Source: Liriodendron chinense (Eukaryota > Streptophyta > Magnoliopsida > Magnoliales > Magnoliaceae). From it: a stretch of DNA of 64,000 nucleotides. The stretch lies in the NCBI GenBank assembly GCA_003013855.2, contig PVNU02000773.1:2093001-2157000 (forward strand). The letters are read 5' to 3'. Position 1 is the first letter of the stretch, and every line of letters begins with the position of its first letter. Positions 42,477 to 54,053 of the stretch are shown piece by piece. The position numbers were made by a program, and so were the translations under genes. The notes below the pieces were generated by a model. It saw nothing but the letters and a program-made list of their open reading frames with translations, was not told where the DNA came from and did not search any database.

Positions 42477-45400
42477 ATTTCGTCAAATTTGACCAAGGCT
42501 GACCAGCTATCTAGAACTTGGTTTGGGAAAAGGATAGCCATTATTTTCTCAAAGGTCGTTTTTTTGTTTTTTTAAGATCCCTAGCTGCTGCCTTGCTGAT
42601 TTCTCAAAGGTCCATGTTTTTTTTTTTTAGATCACGACTCGAGAGAATATTTTAGGATTTCAGGATGAACAGGTCCTGACAAGGGTAAATCAGACCTTTG
42701 TACAACAATAAAATATACCATCGCCCCACTCCTTGCCTCTCCACCTTGATGGTTGACCTGTTAACTATACAATGGAAGGTTCACCTTGGTGTTTTGTTGC
42801 AAAAAGAAAAAAGGAAAAGAACAGCCATGTGGGTCCAAGAAACGACCAAGTGGGCCTTAGTTTGTTGTGAGTAAAAAATGACCAAGTGGGTCCCACCAAA
42901 TTATTTTTACTTCACCTTTTTCTGACAGTGTCAGTGCCATTTAACACATTTTTCTCCTGGGTCCGGCTCCGTGGCCCAACAGCAAACAGGCTCTGTTCCA
43001 ACACTAGTTCATGGAATCGAGTCCCCATGTGGGGTCTCTTCGTGTGAATGATAGTCTCCTGCAGATTTAAAAAATTGGTGGCATCCAACCCAAGCCTGCC
43101 CTCAGACTTACAATTTGCATTGTCGTAAAGAGTAGACAAGTAGAAGAAATACAATTGTTGTTATGGAGAGATTCTGACCTGGACCACACATAGGAAGAAG
43201 CCCATAGGTCCAAGGGCCCAAAGGGCAAGTCATCAGCCTATGGTGAGCCGAGGATGCATATGACAACAATTGTAACAGAGCTCAATGTCGACAACAATTG
43301 TAACAGAGCTCAATGTCTGCGAATAGCAGAGTATGCCTACAGCCCAGTCCTCGGATGAGGCCGAAGACCAAAGACTCATCGACGAAGCTCTTGCCCAGAG
43401 AGCGCAAACATGTGGGCATGGTACCGCCAAGTGCTCAGCTCATCTGAGAAAGGCCTATAGTCTTAATCAAACCTAGTGAGAGAACTCGGATGCAGTGCCC
43501 TTCGACCCAGAATGATTGACCACCTTGAGACGGTCTGAGATATCTACAATGATCCGGACATTCCGGAATCCTCTAGTCTTAGAAAGACTCTCCCGATATG
43601 ATCGAGAGGAAAATCTTTCCTTACTGGGACTCTACTAACGTATACTAAGAAGATCCAACTCTTTAGTCTAGGAGACTAACTATTGGAGAGTCCCTCGCCG
43701 CTCAGCAACACCTCTCCCCTGCTTTTCCTATCTTCTCACAGGAATGACAATTAAGGACGAACGGCTGAGATCACTTTACGTGGGACAAAGAGAATGACAG
43801 TTTGATCACTGGGCTGCCTAGGCCCACTATTCCTGTTGTCCAAATTCCGGCGACAACAATAGTGATCCACTTTCAACTAGAAAAGGCTTTAGGGCTTCTT
43901 TGACAGACACCCAAAAATAACCTCATCTCATTTTAGTTAGGTTGCATTTGGTTGATATTTGGTGCAACCATTTATGTTATTGGGTCCAACCAAACAAAGC
44001 CTTGACATAAACATTTATTAGAAATCATAATTGTTGGTTATGAAGATTGTATTTTAGCCCTGAGAAAAATGAAATGACCTTATTTTTGCACGCCTCCCAA
44101 ACAGCCACTGAGACAATTTGAGAGTTATTGATGCATGCTCCATCCACCATGGGAATCAACAAACCAATGGTATGAATTCCTAACCGTTGGGCCCACTTTT
44201 CAAATTTGAAAACCGTGCAAAGATGTGCCCCACGTGTCATATATGGCTACGTTTTTTTGGCTTACGCTGTTTCATTCAAACAAGTAGAGTCCATGGTTCG
44301 CTAATCCAGACCCTAAGGTGGTTGTGTCTTGTCATCTGGCATGCACCACCTTGCATGTGTCCTAGCCCAAAGATCATCAGGAGGCTGCAACAGCCTGCAC
44401 TGAATGTACACGTGTGGCCCACCTAACTGCCAAACCGACTTGATCTTTTAGCTACAAAACATACCAAATTGGATCCACCTGAAAAACAGCCTGATCAATG
44501 CATGCCATTGGGGAGAGTGGTGTAACTACCAAGAAACCCTTGGCTAGAAGCGAGCTTGGGGCCCAAAATCACAATGATCAGATAATGACCGTCTGATTTG
44601 GACCGTGGAATTTGGGACGCTGTCATGTCCTAGAGGATCCAATTGTGATAATGTTCATGAAAATCCCCAGGCCTGAAAATCAGGCAGATCCACTGATTTT
44701 ATAGCCTAGCTTGGTACCTGATCATTTTCTCTTTTACTTTACCGTTTGTTTAACCACCGTGTATTTAATTATAATTGGTTGGATGGCTAGGATCATCTAT
44801 TAAATTGCCATCCACAATTTATGTGGTCAGAATTGACTGAATCATGGCTCCACATGCAAGCCGAACCTCATATTAACGGAGGATTACTACAAATTCCTCC
44901 TCTTGGCAATGTAAATGGTCTCTCTTTTTTCTTTTTATTTTATAAGAAATTGCTGTCTTTGTAGCTAAGTAATTTTCTTTTGCTATCATGACACCAATCC
45001 TCTTCTTTGCAAGGCCGGTCCATGTTATGGTTTACTAACCTCTTAAGTCAAAGATTCGAGGAATTGGTGCCTTCATCACACAAACCATCAAAGAGGTATT
45101 TTAAAATACCTTACTTTTTTCCCACATACAACAAAATAATTTTTAATTAATTTTTTTAGTAATAGATAAAGAAAGAAGTTTTGAGTAGAGGTGATTTTCT
45201 CATTTTCTTTTAAAGTATGTCATAAAAATTAACAATCATTAGAAAAACTAACCACAAATTAACAATGTGATTATTTGTAAACATATTATTTTTTGGGTGG
45301 GTATTTACAACAATCCATTTTTTTTTCCTTCCTTTAACACCCATAAATGTGGACGTACTCCTTTTTCTCTATAACCCCACATGTGACAGGTTACATGATG

Positions 45401-45715
45401 TAACATTTCAAAAACATTTTAGGATTCCAGCCCACCATCTTTAGATGGTTGGGGAATGCTAGCCTGCTTGGACTTTGGACGCACCCTCCGGATTGGAATA
45501 GATGGAGTCGGCAAGTCCGGACCTATTCAGATAAGCTGCAACCAACCTGGACCAATTGCCAATCCACACTTATAAAAGGATCAGGGTTGGCAATTGAAAG
45601 AAAGTCACACAACTTTAATTCAAAATTTCTCTTTATGCTTTTGACCTTTTATTTGAAGGCTACCCTCTAAGTAGGATTGTCCGATTACTCAAGTGGCAGA
45701 CTGGGTGGGTGCACT

Positions 45716-46328
45716 AACAATGGGGTGTGTGAACTAACCCATAAAATAAAATAAAATAAATAAAAAAGCATTGTCCGATTGCTGTGGGATTTCTACGATA
45801 AGTCATCCGAAGTAATACTCCGTGGATGGACTGTCAGGATTCATCAATCATTATGGTCACCTGTAAAGAAGTAAAGAAATTCTACCAATCATTTAATTTA
45901 TCACATGGTCTAAACTGTCTTATGAGGAACTGAATGTGGAATCTCCATCCCCTCCATCAAACATCGTCACATGTGGCAGTGTTGTGAAGCCATCCCCAGA
46001 CCATCAAAGTAGTGGGTCTCATTGTAGATGGAGCGTATATCTATAAAATCAGTAAATCACTGGTCAGGCAATCCCAACCATCCAATTAATGACTTAAAAT
46101 TGTTGGCTAAATGTAAGACTGAGCAGTCCAAATTCAAAGGGAAAAAAAAAAAAAAATCAGATGACTAACATACAAGATAGCCCATTGTGCACCTAGGATA
46201 AGATTGATTTTTGGTCACTACGTTATTTCGAAGCACACATGATTGATAGGAAAAAATCTAGAATTCAGAACATGAATATAGAATATATAATGTGTCATGT
46301 GTGTGTGTGTAGAGAGAGAAGAAAGAGG
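45716..46328. other. Palindrome spacer left of the hAT element
   Basis: No gene. Near 46040-46110 there is a diverged fragment of the arm (TCACTGGTCAGGCAATCCCAACCATCC). A short AAATAAAATAAAATAAA run lies near 45750. Confidence 0.45.
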
Positions 46329-46531
46329 GTCTCAAGTAGGGCTGGTCATGAGCCGAGTCAGCTCGAGAAGCTCGCTCGACTCGGCTCGACAAAACTCGCC
46401 TCGACTCAGTAGGGCGAGTCATAAATTTAGAAGCTTGAGTTAAAATCGAGTCAAGCTCGAGCACCCAATCCCTTGACTCGGCTCGGCTCGAAGCTCTACT
46501 CGAATCAGCTCGACTCACTCGATTTACTGCC

Positions 46532-46772
46532 TATATATAGGTAGTTTAAAAAAAAAAAATCCAACATTACACCTCTCTTCCCTCTCTTTTCCAAAACCCA
46601 ACCTTCCCTCTTCCCTCTCTTTCCCAAAACCGTTGCAAGTCCTGCACCTCTCTTTCCCTCTCCCAGATCTTCTCTCTTAGACTAGTCCGGCTAGCCAGCG
46701 GAGGGGAATCGTCCGCACCTCTCCAACTCTCCTCCTCTTTCTCTTATTTTCCTTCCTTTGAACAAGCATAAG
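46532..46772 (+). promoter_or_regulatory. hAT promoter and 5' non-coding exon
   Basis: TATATATA at 46532-46539 is followed by a CT-rich transcribed-looking leader (CTCTCTTCCCTCTCTTTTCC, CTCTCCCAGATCTTCTCTC). It ends at a consensus donor AAG|GTAATG at 46772/46773. The matching acceptor TTTTGATTTATAG lies at 50185, immediately before the transposase ATG. Confidence 0.55.
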
Positions 46773-46799
46773 GTAATGATCGGATGCTTCTTTTCCCCG

Positions 46800-47270
46800 C
46801 ACCGCTGGGATGCTAGGTGGGGTCCATCGTAATATTTATTAGAAATCTAACCTGTCCATACGTTTTGCAAGATCATTTAAGGATGTGCGACCAAAAATAC
46901 GGTGGATCCAAAACTCAAGTGGGCTGCATGAGAGGAAAAATGGTAAAATGAGTTTTCTACCGTTGAAACTTTACTGCGCTCCACCTTTATGTTTGTACCC
47001 GATCCAAACCGTTTAGAAGGTCATTACCACTGAGATGAAGTTAAAAAATGAAGAAAAAAGTTTGATTGGAAAAGTTTGTGGCCACACGAATGTTTAAACA
47101 GTGGTCACTGAATACCCACTGTTTCCTCTCGTGAGGCCCACTTGAGTCTTGTATACGCTTGATGTTTTGCCGCATGTCCTAAAATAATCTCACAAAACAT
47201 ATAAACGGCGTACATTTCTCAGAAGCATCACGATGGGCCCCACCTTGCATCTCAGCGCAGGAACATAAGC
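46800..47270. mobile_element. Mutator-type MITE in the hAT intron
   Basis: TGGGATGCTAGGTGGGGTCC at the left mirrors ATGGGCCCCACCTTGCATCTCA at the right. Internal CTCAAGTGGGCTGCATGAGAGG and GCATGTCCTAAAATAATCT are family words. Confidence 0.7.
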
Positions 47271-47306
47271 GAATTGGCTAGTGCACCCTACCTGGTGTGG
47301 GTTACA

Positions 47307-47860
47307 GCTGGAGAGCAGATTAGGTGAGACACCGGCCTCATGCAAGACGGTGCAGCCCTCACAGTGGGGTTACAGTGGAGCCCACCTTGATGTATGTATT
47401 ATGTATCCATTCCGTTCATCCGTTTTCTCATATCATTCTAGGGCATTATCCAGAAAATTAATCAGAACCAATTATCAGGTGGACCATACCATAAGAAACA
47501 GTGGTGGTTGACCATCCTACCATTAAAAACCTCTTAGGGAAAAAATTAATGTTTTCATAGTGTTTGTTTACGATCTGATCTGTTGATAAGGTCACATAAG
47601 CCTGAATGAAGGGAAAAAGCAAATATCGGCTTGATCCAAAACTTTTGAGTCTCATTAATGGTAAATAAAGGTTTTTCTTATGGTATGGTCCACTGGATGA
47701 TTAGATCTACTTTATTTTTGGCATAATTCCCTAAAATGATATGGGAAAATGGATGGACGGTGTGGATACTGGATACATACATCAAGGTGGGCCCCATGAT
47801 AATTCACGGTAAGGGCCGTACCGTCTTGCGTGAGGCCAGGATCCCACCTAATCTGCTCTC
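47307..47860. mobile_element. Mutator-type MITE in the hAT intron
   Basis: Inverted repeats GGAGAGCAGATTAGGTGAGA and, at the right, CCCACCTAATCTGCTCTC. CTCATGCAAGACGGT is mirrored by ACCGTCTTGCGTGAG. Flanks TGGGTTACA and CGGGTTACA agree at 8 of 9. Confidence 0.72.
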
Positions 47861-47894
47861 GGGTTACACGTACATGAGCAGGATGAACGTAAAA

Positions 47895-48340
47895 ACTGTG
47901 GACCACCCCCACAATGGGGTATTTCATACATCTACACCGTCCATCCATTTGAAGAGATGATTTTAGCTTATGACCCAAAAAATGAGTCATATCCAGATCT
48001 CAAGTGGACCACACCACAAAAATAATTATCACCGTTAAAAGCATACTAGGCCCCACCATGATGTTTATTTTCCTTCCAAACTGTCCATAAGGTCACATGG
48101 ACCTGGGTGAAGGGTTTTACAAATATCAGATCGATCCAAAACTTCTGTAACTCCCGAGAAGATTTCAATGGTAGACTTTCAATCTCCCACTTCTTTCTGC
48201 AGTGTGGTCCACTTAAACTTTGGATCTTTCTTATTTTTAAGATCAAGCCTTATCACTATGTCACCAAATGGATGGACGGTTTGGATATAACAAGCACATC
48301 ACAGTGGGGCCCACAGAATTTGGTGACGTCAATGCACCAT
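47895..48340. mobile_element. Mutator-type MITE in the hAT intron
   Basis: CCACAATGGGGTATTTCATAC, CACCGTCCATCCATTTGAAG, GGCCCCACCATGATGTTTATT and ATGGATGGACGGTTTGGAT to ATCACAGTGGGGCCCACAG, in family order. Ends approximate. Confidence 0.65.
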
Positions 48341-48489
48341 GTGTGCACCAGCCCATCCGCTTCTCGCATAAGCTACCTCCACCTGTCCACTCACTCCTGT
48401 CACATGCATGATACACCTACTAACCTACATATGTACTTCCTCTAGTGTAGGGCTGCTCTCGTACACTCATACTGTCATTCACCCACCTG

Positions 48490-48938
48490 TCGCGATGGCT
48501 ACTGAAGTGACGTCACCAACTTCTGTGGCCCCCACTATGATGTATGTGCTGTATCCACACTGTCCATCTAGTTGGAGAAATCATTTTAGGGCGTGAGCCA
48601 AATGATAAGTCAGATCCAAAGCTCAAGTGGAGCTCACCGAAGAAAACAGTGGGGATTGATCTCCTACCATTAAAAACTTCTTGGGGCCACAGAAGTTTTC
48701 GACCCTAGGAAGGTTTCAACGGTTGTGTCACTGTCCCCACTGTTTTCTTTGGTGGGATCCACTTGAGCTTTGGATCTGCCTCAATCGTTGTCTCACGCCC
48801 TAAAATAATCTCTTCAAATGGATGGACGGTGTAGATACAACACATACATCACGGTGGGGCCCACATAAGTTGGTGACGTCACTTCAGTAGGGAGATGGCT
48901 ACTCAACCTGTCACTGTCAGTAGCTAATCCGCGTCCCC
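48490..48938. mobile_element. Mutator-type MITE in the hAT intron (same subfamily as 30223-30778)
   Basis: GATGGCTACTGAAGTGACGTC at the left; the right side carries GTTGGTGACGTCACTTCAGT, GATGGCTACTCAACCTGTCA and GTAGCTAATCCGCGTCC. The left inverted repeat lacks its outermost about 30 bases relative to 30223-30778. Confidence 0.75.
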
Positions 48939-48964
48939 ACCTGCCGTTACCACCTGCTCGTTAA

Positions 48965-49425
48965 GCCTTGCGCAGGAAGTTACTGCACTGGGAACCAAGT
49001 GGGGCCCACAATGATGGTTTTTTATAAATCCACCCCGTCCATCCGTTTTGGGAGCTCCTTTTAGGACATGAGAACAAAAATGAACCGGATACGAGACTTA
49101 AGTGGGCAAAAACGTGAGGATTGAACGTCCATAGTTGAAATATTTGTGGAGCCATAGGAGTTTCAAATCAGGATAATATTTGTGTTTCCAGTTCATCTCA
49201 GTAGTAGTGACGTTATGAACGGTATGGATGTCATATAAACATCATTGTAGACCCAGGGAGGTTTCAATGGTACTAATTTCCCTACCCACCTTTTCCTTTA
49301 GTGAGGCCCACTTAAGTCTTAGATCCAGTTCATTTTGTTCTCATGTCCTAAAATGAGCTCCCAAAATGGATGGACGGGGTGGATTTATCAGAAACCATCA
49401 TTGTGGGCCCGCTGGGAATCCGCGC
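48965..49425. mobile_element. Mutator-type MITE in the hAT intron (GCAGGAAGTT subfamily)
   Basis: TTGCGCAGGAAGTTACTGCA, AACCAAGTGGGGCCCACAATG, GACATGAGAACAAAAATGAAC and TGGACGGGGTGGATTTATCAG to CATTGTGGGCCCGCTGGGAATC. Relative of 30855 and 31326. Confidence 0.65.
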
Positions 49426-49432
49426 CCCTGTC

Positions 49433-49570
49433 CAACTTTTGTGGGCCCCACCATGATGTATGTGTGGTATCCACACCGTCCATTCATTTGGAGAGATCAT
49501 TTTAGGGCGTAATCGGAAGAATAAGGTAGATCCAAAGCTCAAGTGGACCCCACCAAAGAAAATAATAGGG
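49433..49570. mobile_element. Mutator-type MITE, left part only, in the hAT intron
   Basis: TTTTGTGGGCCCCACCATGATG, CACACCGTCCATTCATTTGG and AGCTCAAGTGGACCCCACCA, then it breaks off. Confidence 0.6.
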
Positions 49571-49654
49571 ACAATGATGTGGACCCAATATTAGAAAATG
49601 CTGAACGGTGAGGACACGGTTTGGCTAGCGACCCTGCCACTAGCCAGGTGACTA

Positions 49655-50100
49655 GTGGTCGATGCTCTATGGGCCTCACCATGATGTATGTATTTTATCC
49701 CTGCTGTCCATCCATTTTTTCAAAATCATTTTAGGGCATGAAACAAAAAATGAGGCATATATAAATCTCAGGTGGACCACACCACAGAAAACAATAGAGA
49801 TTGAATGTCCACCATAAAAAACATCCTAGGACTCACTGTAATGTTTATTTGACATCCAACCTGTTGATTAGGTCATACTGACCTGGATGAAGGGAAAAAA
49901 TAAATGTCAGATAGATCCAAAACTATTATGGGCCCCAAGAAGTTTTTAGTGGTGGATATTCAATCACCACTGTTTTCTATGATGTGGTCCACTTGATATT
50001 TGGATCTACCTTATTTTTTTGTCTCATACCATAAAATGATATGGAAATATAGATGGATTGACTGCCATAAAATGATATGGAAATATGGATGGATTGTCTC
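49655..50100. mobile_element. Mutator-type MITE, right end decayed, in the hAT intron
   Basis: CTATGGGCCTCACCATGATG, CTGCTGTCCATCCATTTTTTC, CAACCTGTTGATTAGGTCATAC and CATAAAATGATATGGAAATA. The last 27 bases of the family core are duplicated at 50027 and 50073, and the right inverted repeat is missing. Confidence 0.6.
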
Positions 50101-50185
50101 ATACACGTATAAATGTGATTAACTGATTGCTTGAATTTGTAAAAGCTCATATCTTACTTTACCCTTATTTTCTTTTGATTTATAG

Positions 50186-52204
50186 ATGACTAGTGAGGAA
50201 AATCCAAGTAATCCCGGTATTGGCGCATTAGTCACATCTCCTCTTATTGTGGAGGGAGATGTGATAGAAAAGAAAGTTGAAACGACTTCAATTCAGTGAG
50301 AGGAAAAAAAAAGATCAGCGGTATGGGAATTTTTTGATGAGATCAAGCAACCAGATGGTTCAATTAAGGTTAGATGCAAGTATTGTAAAACTCTTTACGG
50401 CAAGCTTTCTGGTTCTTCTACTGCTCATTATCAAAGGCATCTAGATAAATGTGTGAAGAGACCAAGAACGTCGACTGGTAGAGTCCAGCAGCTGCTTTCA
50501 TTTACCGCTTCTGAAAATAACAACTCTCAAGCCACGCTATCCACTTTATAAGTATGATAAGGAAAAGCTGAAAGAGTGGTATGCAAGATTGGTGATAATC
50601 GAGGAGAAGCCGTTTAGGATGGTAGAAAGCAATGTTTTTATGAAATTTTGCAAATTTCTTAATCTTAGATGTGAGAAGGTCTCTCATCATACTGTGAAAA
50701 GAGAATGTATGAAGATGTATACAATTGAGAAAGCAAACTTTAAAACCCTTTTAACATCCATATCAAGAATAAGTTTGACTTCGGATATGTGGACATCATC
50801 CAATCAAAGAAAATGATACATGTCATTAACTGCACACTTTGTTGACGCAGATTGGAAACTCCAAAAGAAGATTTTAAACTTCTATTACGTTCCTCCTCCT
50901 CATACTAGTGTGATAATATCGGACTGCATCTACAATTGTCTAGTTGAGTGGGACATCGAAAAGAAAATCTCTTCAATAACTATAGATAATGCCTCTTCCA
51001 ATGACAGGTTCAAGGTAGCTGGAAATTTATTCTTTGATGGTAAAATATTTCAAGTCAGATGTTGTGCTCACATATTGAACTTGATTGTACAACAAGGGCT
51101 GTATACAATTGACTCCACAATCTCCACCATACGAGATAACGTCAAATATATAAGGGGATCACCTTCAAGACAGAATATGTGGAATGATATAATCCAACGT
51201 TTGGATTTGAAATCTAAAAAACAGTTGAAGTTAGATGTTTGCACCCGCTGGAATTAACTTATGAAATGTTGGATACTGCTTTAGAATTTAAAGTTGTATT
51301 CCCTGAAGTTGCGATACGTGATAAAATGTACACATACGTGCCTAGTGATGAAAACTAGACGAAAGCTGAACATGTTCACAAGTTCCTTAAAGTTTTTTAC
51401 AACTATATGAAGATTTTCTCTGAGAACAAGTATCCTACGGCAAATCAGTTTCTTCCAAAAATTATTTTCATTATAGATGCTCTAAAAAAGTGTGCTGATG
51501 AGGATCCAGATTTTTTGCAAGTGGTGGCTTTCGAAATGCAAGAAAAATTTGATAAGTATTGGGCTGACTGCCATTTGTTAATGGCCATTGCAGTTGTTAT
51601 TGATCCACGGTACAAGATGGCAATGGTTAGATACGTTTTCAAATCACTTTATTCTAATTCTGAAAGGGTTTTAGCGGAGATTGTCATTATTCGTGCTGCA
51701 GTTGATGAGTTGTTCACTTTATATGTTAGTACTTTCGTCGCGACATCTAATATTGTGGTTACTCCTCAATCTGGATGTAGTACTTCTACTGGAGGAAAGC
51801 GACTTCGTGATTTTATGTCTTTCTTAGATGAAGAAAAAACAAAGACGCAAAAAACTGAATCAGAAGTAGAGAAGTATTTGAAGAAGCTAGTCATAAGGTT
51901 ACAAGAAGAGGATTTTGATGTTTTGCAGTGGTGGAAGTCGAGAGCTCGGGAATACCCTGGACTTTCGGTGATGGCAAAAGACATATTATCAATTCCAATT
52001 TCAACAGTGGCATCAGAATCAGCTTTTAGTACGGGGAGTAGTGTCGTAAGCAAGTATCGAAGCTCCCTCGCCTCGAAAACAATTGAAGCACTGATATGTA
52101 CACAAGATTGGTTGCGTCCAATTTGGGGTGGTAGTAGTTTCGATGTTGAGGAAGATGAGGATGAAAATGCAAATCAAGATGAGAATGCATCTACAATTAC
52201 ATGA
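50186..52204 (+). pseudogene. hAT transposase (BED zinc finger, RNase H-like core, hAT C-terminal dimerisation domain), disrupted
   Basis: The ATG at 50186 lies directly after a splice acceptor. A BED finger is visible at about 50313-50460 (SAVWEFFDEIKQP, CKYCKTLYG, TAHYQRHLDKC: Cys-Cys-His-Cys/His ligands). The core contains RISLTSDMWTSSNQRK (first Asp, about 50770), ITIDNASSND (second Asp, about 50985) and CCAHILNLIVQ. The C-terminus has DILSIPISTVASESAFSTGS, with the conserved Ala-Ser-Glu, followed by the dimerisation segment. In-frame stops occur near 50299, 50550, 50814 and 51255. At 51255 a one-base frame change follows, and another stop lies near 51357. The part 51407-52204 is open. 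Related to Tam3/Ac-type and ZBED/DAYSLEEPER-like proteins. Inactive as it stands. Confidence 0.9.
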
Positions 52205-52605
52205 AGGAATATATACTTTCAAAGTTTTGTTCAAGTTTTTACTTTTCTAAAATATTTTCACTTTTTGGACTTGATGGTGTAGCATCTAGATAATATATGC
52301 GAGACTTTTTATTGGACTTGATGTTGAGGCATGCGAGACTTTTTGGACATACATAATGTTGTTGACTTTTAATTTGCATTTTGTAGCAAAAAATATAATA
52401 AATTGTGTTGGGAGCAGGCTCGCCTCTGCTCGAGGTAACCTCGACTTGACTCGATCCACTAGCTCGCCTCGAGCTCGACTCGAAATATTTCGCAAACAAA
52501 ACAAGCTCTAATGGTAAGCTCAAGCTCGAGTAGAGCATAGACAAGCCAAGCCAAGCTTGGCCCACCTTGACTCAACTCGGCTCGATGCACAGCCCTAGTC
52601 TCAAG

Positions 52606-53035
52606 TCGAACCGGTCCGACCACACCTTATGGTCCTTCCAGCTGATAAATTCTAACCTATTTAGTGAATGTGACATCGAACCTGAAATAACCACACGTTA
52701 TGGTCCTTCCAGCTGATAAATTCTAACTTATTTAGTGAATGTGACATAGAACCCCTGAAATAAGTTGGCCGATCACGAGGAGCACAGTGCAAAAATCAGG
52801 CCCCATTTACTCGTCAGCCGGGCCACACCATAGAAAACAATGTCTAGCCATTGGTAAATAGCAAAATACAAGTGTTGTCCGGTCAATGAGTGAATGTGTC
52901 TGATTTTTGTACAAGGCAATTCTCATGGTGGGCCAAACCTATTGAACAGACTGGATATCCCACGCACAGAAATGATTGGAAGTCATCGACAGTAACGATT
53001 GGTCCAACTGGTTTGACTTGAGACCTCTCATGCCA
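52606..53035. other. Palindrome spacer right of the hAT element
   Basis: Contains a tandem duplication of about 69 bases (CTTATGGTCCTTCCAGCTGATAAATTC at 52626 and GTTATGGTCCTTCCAGCTGATAAATTC at 52697). No gene. Confidence 0.55.
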
Positions 53036-53376
53036 TCCACCCAGTCTGCCTCTAGAGTAATCGGACAATCCTACCTAGTGGGTAGCCTTCAAGTAAAAGG
53101 TCAAAAGCATAAAGAGAAATTTTGATACTAAAGTTGTGTGACTTTCTTTCAGTTGCCAACCCTGATCCTCATATAGGTGTGGATTGGCAATTGGTCCAGG
53201 TTGGTTGCAGCTTATCTGAATAGGTCCAGACTTGACGACTCCATCGATTCCAATCCGGAGGTTGCGTCCAAAGTCCAAACATGCCCTTGAAATGGTAGCA
53301 TTCCCCCAACCATCTAAAGATGGTGGGCTGGAATCCTAAAATGTTTTGAAATATTACATCATGTAACCTGGCACAT

Positions 53377-53428
53377 ACGTCCACATTTATAAATGTTAAG
53401 GGCCCACATTTATAAGTGTTAAGGGCCC
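53377..53428. repeat. Duplicated flank at the PIF/Harbinger insertion
   Basis: CCACATTTATAAATGTTAAGG followed by CCCACATTTATAAGTGTTAAG and GGCCCG. The copied stretch includes the first bases of the element (GGGCCC), so the tandem duplication happened after the insertion. Arm 1 has the flank once. Confidence 0.7.
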
Positions 53429-54053
53429 GTTCGGTTGGCATCTAGAAACCCGTTTCCAATCTAAAATTCAGATTCTAGCATAATTTTATTTTAACTGGCA
53501 TATTTGGTGGCAAGTTCCAATCAAAACAGGATTCCATTTGAAAGCCTAAATGGATTGATACCTAGTGGAAACGGTGTGGTCGACCGTTTCTACGGAAGGA
53601 GAAAGAGATGTCACCGCCTCCATATATGCGCTGTACATTTATAATGTATGTGTTTTATATCCACACGGTCCATCAATTTTGAGAGCTCAATTAAGGGCAT
53701 TGGACAAAAAATGAGGTTGATCTAAATCACAAGTGGGCCACACCACAGGAATACAGTGTTGATTGAACGTCCACCATTAAAAAAATTTTTAGGGCCCACT
53801 AAATGTTTATTTGCCATCCAACCTGGCTATCTGTCTTGCAGGATTACAATAGGCCAATGGTAAGGTTCTTAGGCGGATCCAAAGCCCAAGTGGGCCATGC
53901 CACAAGCAATGATTGAAAATTGCACCATATTCAACCAAATAGCAAGTTCTGGATAAAACCTGGTTCCACTCTAACTCTAGTTTCCGCAATTTTGGATTCC
54001 AACAGTAGAATCTAGATTTTCTCTTGAATCGGGATTTGCAACCAAACAGGCCC
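53423..54053. mobile_element. PIF/Harbinger (Tourist-like) MITE with TAA duplication, carrying a nested MITE fragment
   Basis: Left GGGCCCGTTCGGTTGGCATC, right GGGATTTGCAACCAAACAGGCCC. Flanking TAA at 53420-53422 and 54054-54056. Arm 1 has the empty site (CCTTTAACAC near 45331, one TTA/TAA). Inside, about 53620-53825, are Mutator-type MITE words (GTATGTGTTTTATATCCACAC, CAAGTGGGCCACACCACAGG, AGGGCCCACTAAATGTTTATTT), so one element inserted into the other. Confidence 0.82.

Larger units (their letters stand above)
40250..45715 (+). repeat. Giant inverted repeat, arm 1 (about 5.47 kb)
   Basis: Matches the reverse complement of 53036-59557 along its length. Checkpoints on the plus strand (arm 1 / arm 2) are 40330-40550 / 59290-59540, 41880-41960 / 57900-57970, 43150-43440 / 56390-56640, 43500-43680 / 56155-56340, 44030-44200 / 55610-55790, 44500-44740 / 55086-55320 and 45470-45710 / 53036-53290. 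Non-coding; it includes a solo LTR (41888-42476). The outermost 75 bases contain a 36-base tandem duplication (40255-40326). The arms are diverged by substitutions and indels, so this is not a recent or artefactual copy. Confidence 0.9.
46337..52597 (+). mobile_element. hAT DNA transposon, full length, perfect 8-bp target duplication
   Basis: 6261 bases with terminal inverted repeats TAGGGCTGGTCATGAGCCGAG and, read on the opposite strand from the right, TAGGGCTGTGCATCGAGCCGAG. The octamer GTCTCAAG flanks it at 46329-46336 and 52598-52605. Both ends are rich in GCTCGA and CTCGAC words (46360-46510 and 52420-52580), which probably form the transposase-binding subterminal repeats. Layout: promoter with TATATATA, a pyrimidine-rich non-coding exon, a 3.4-kb intron full of Mutator-type MITEs, and the transposase frame. 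The transposase has stops and a frameshift, so this copy is no longer autonomous. Confidence 0.92.

Noticed and set aside
50502..52565. Minus-strand frames within the hAT transposase region
   Set aside because: Shadows of the plus-strand transposase, with no family resemblance.
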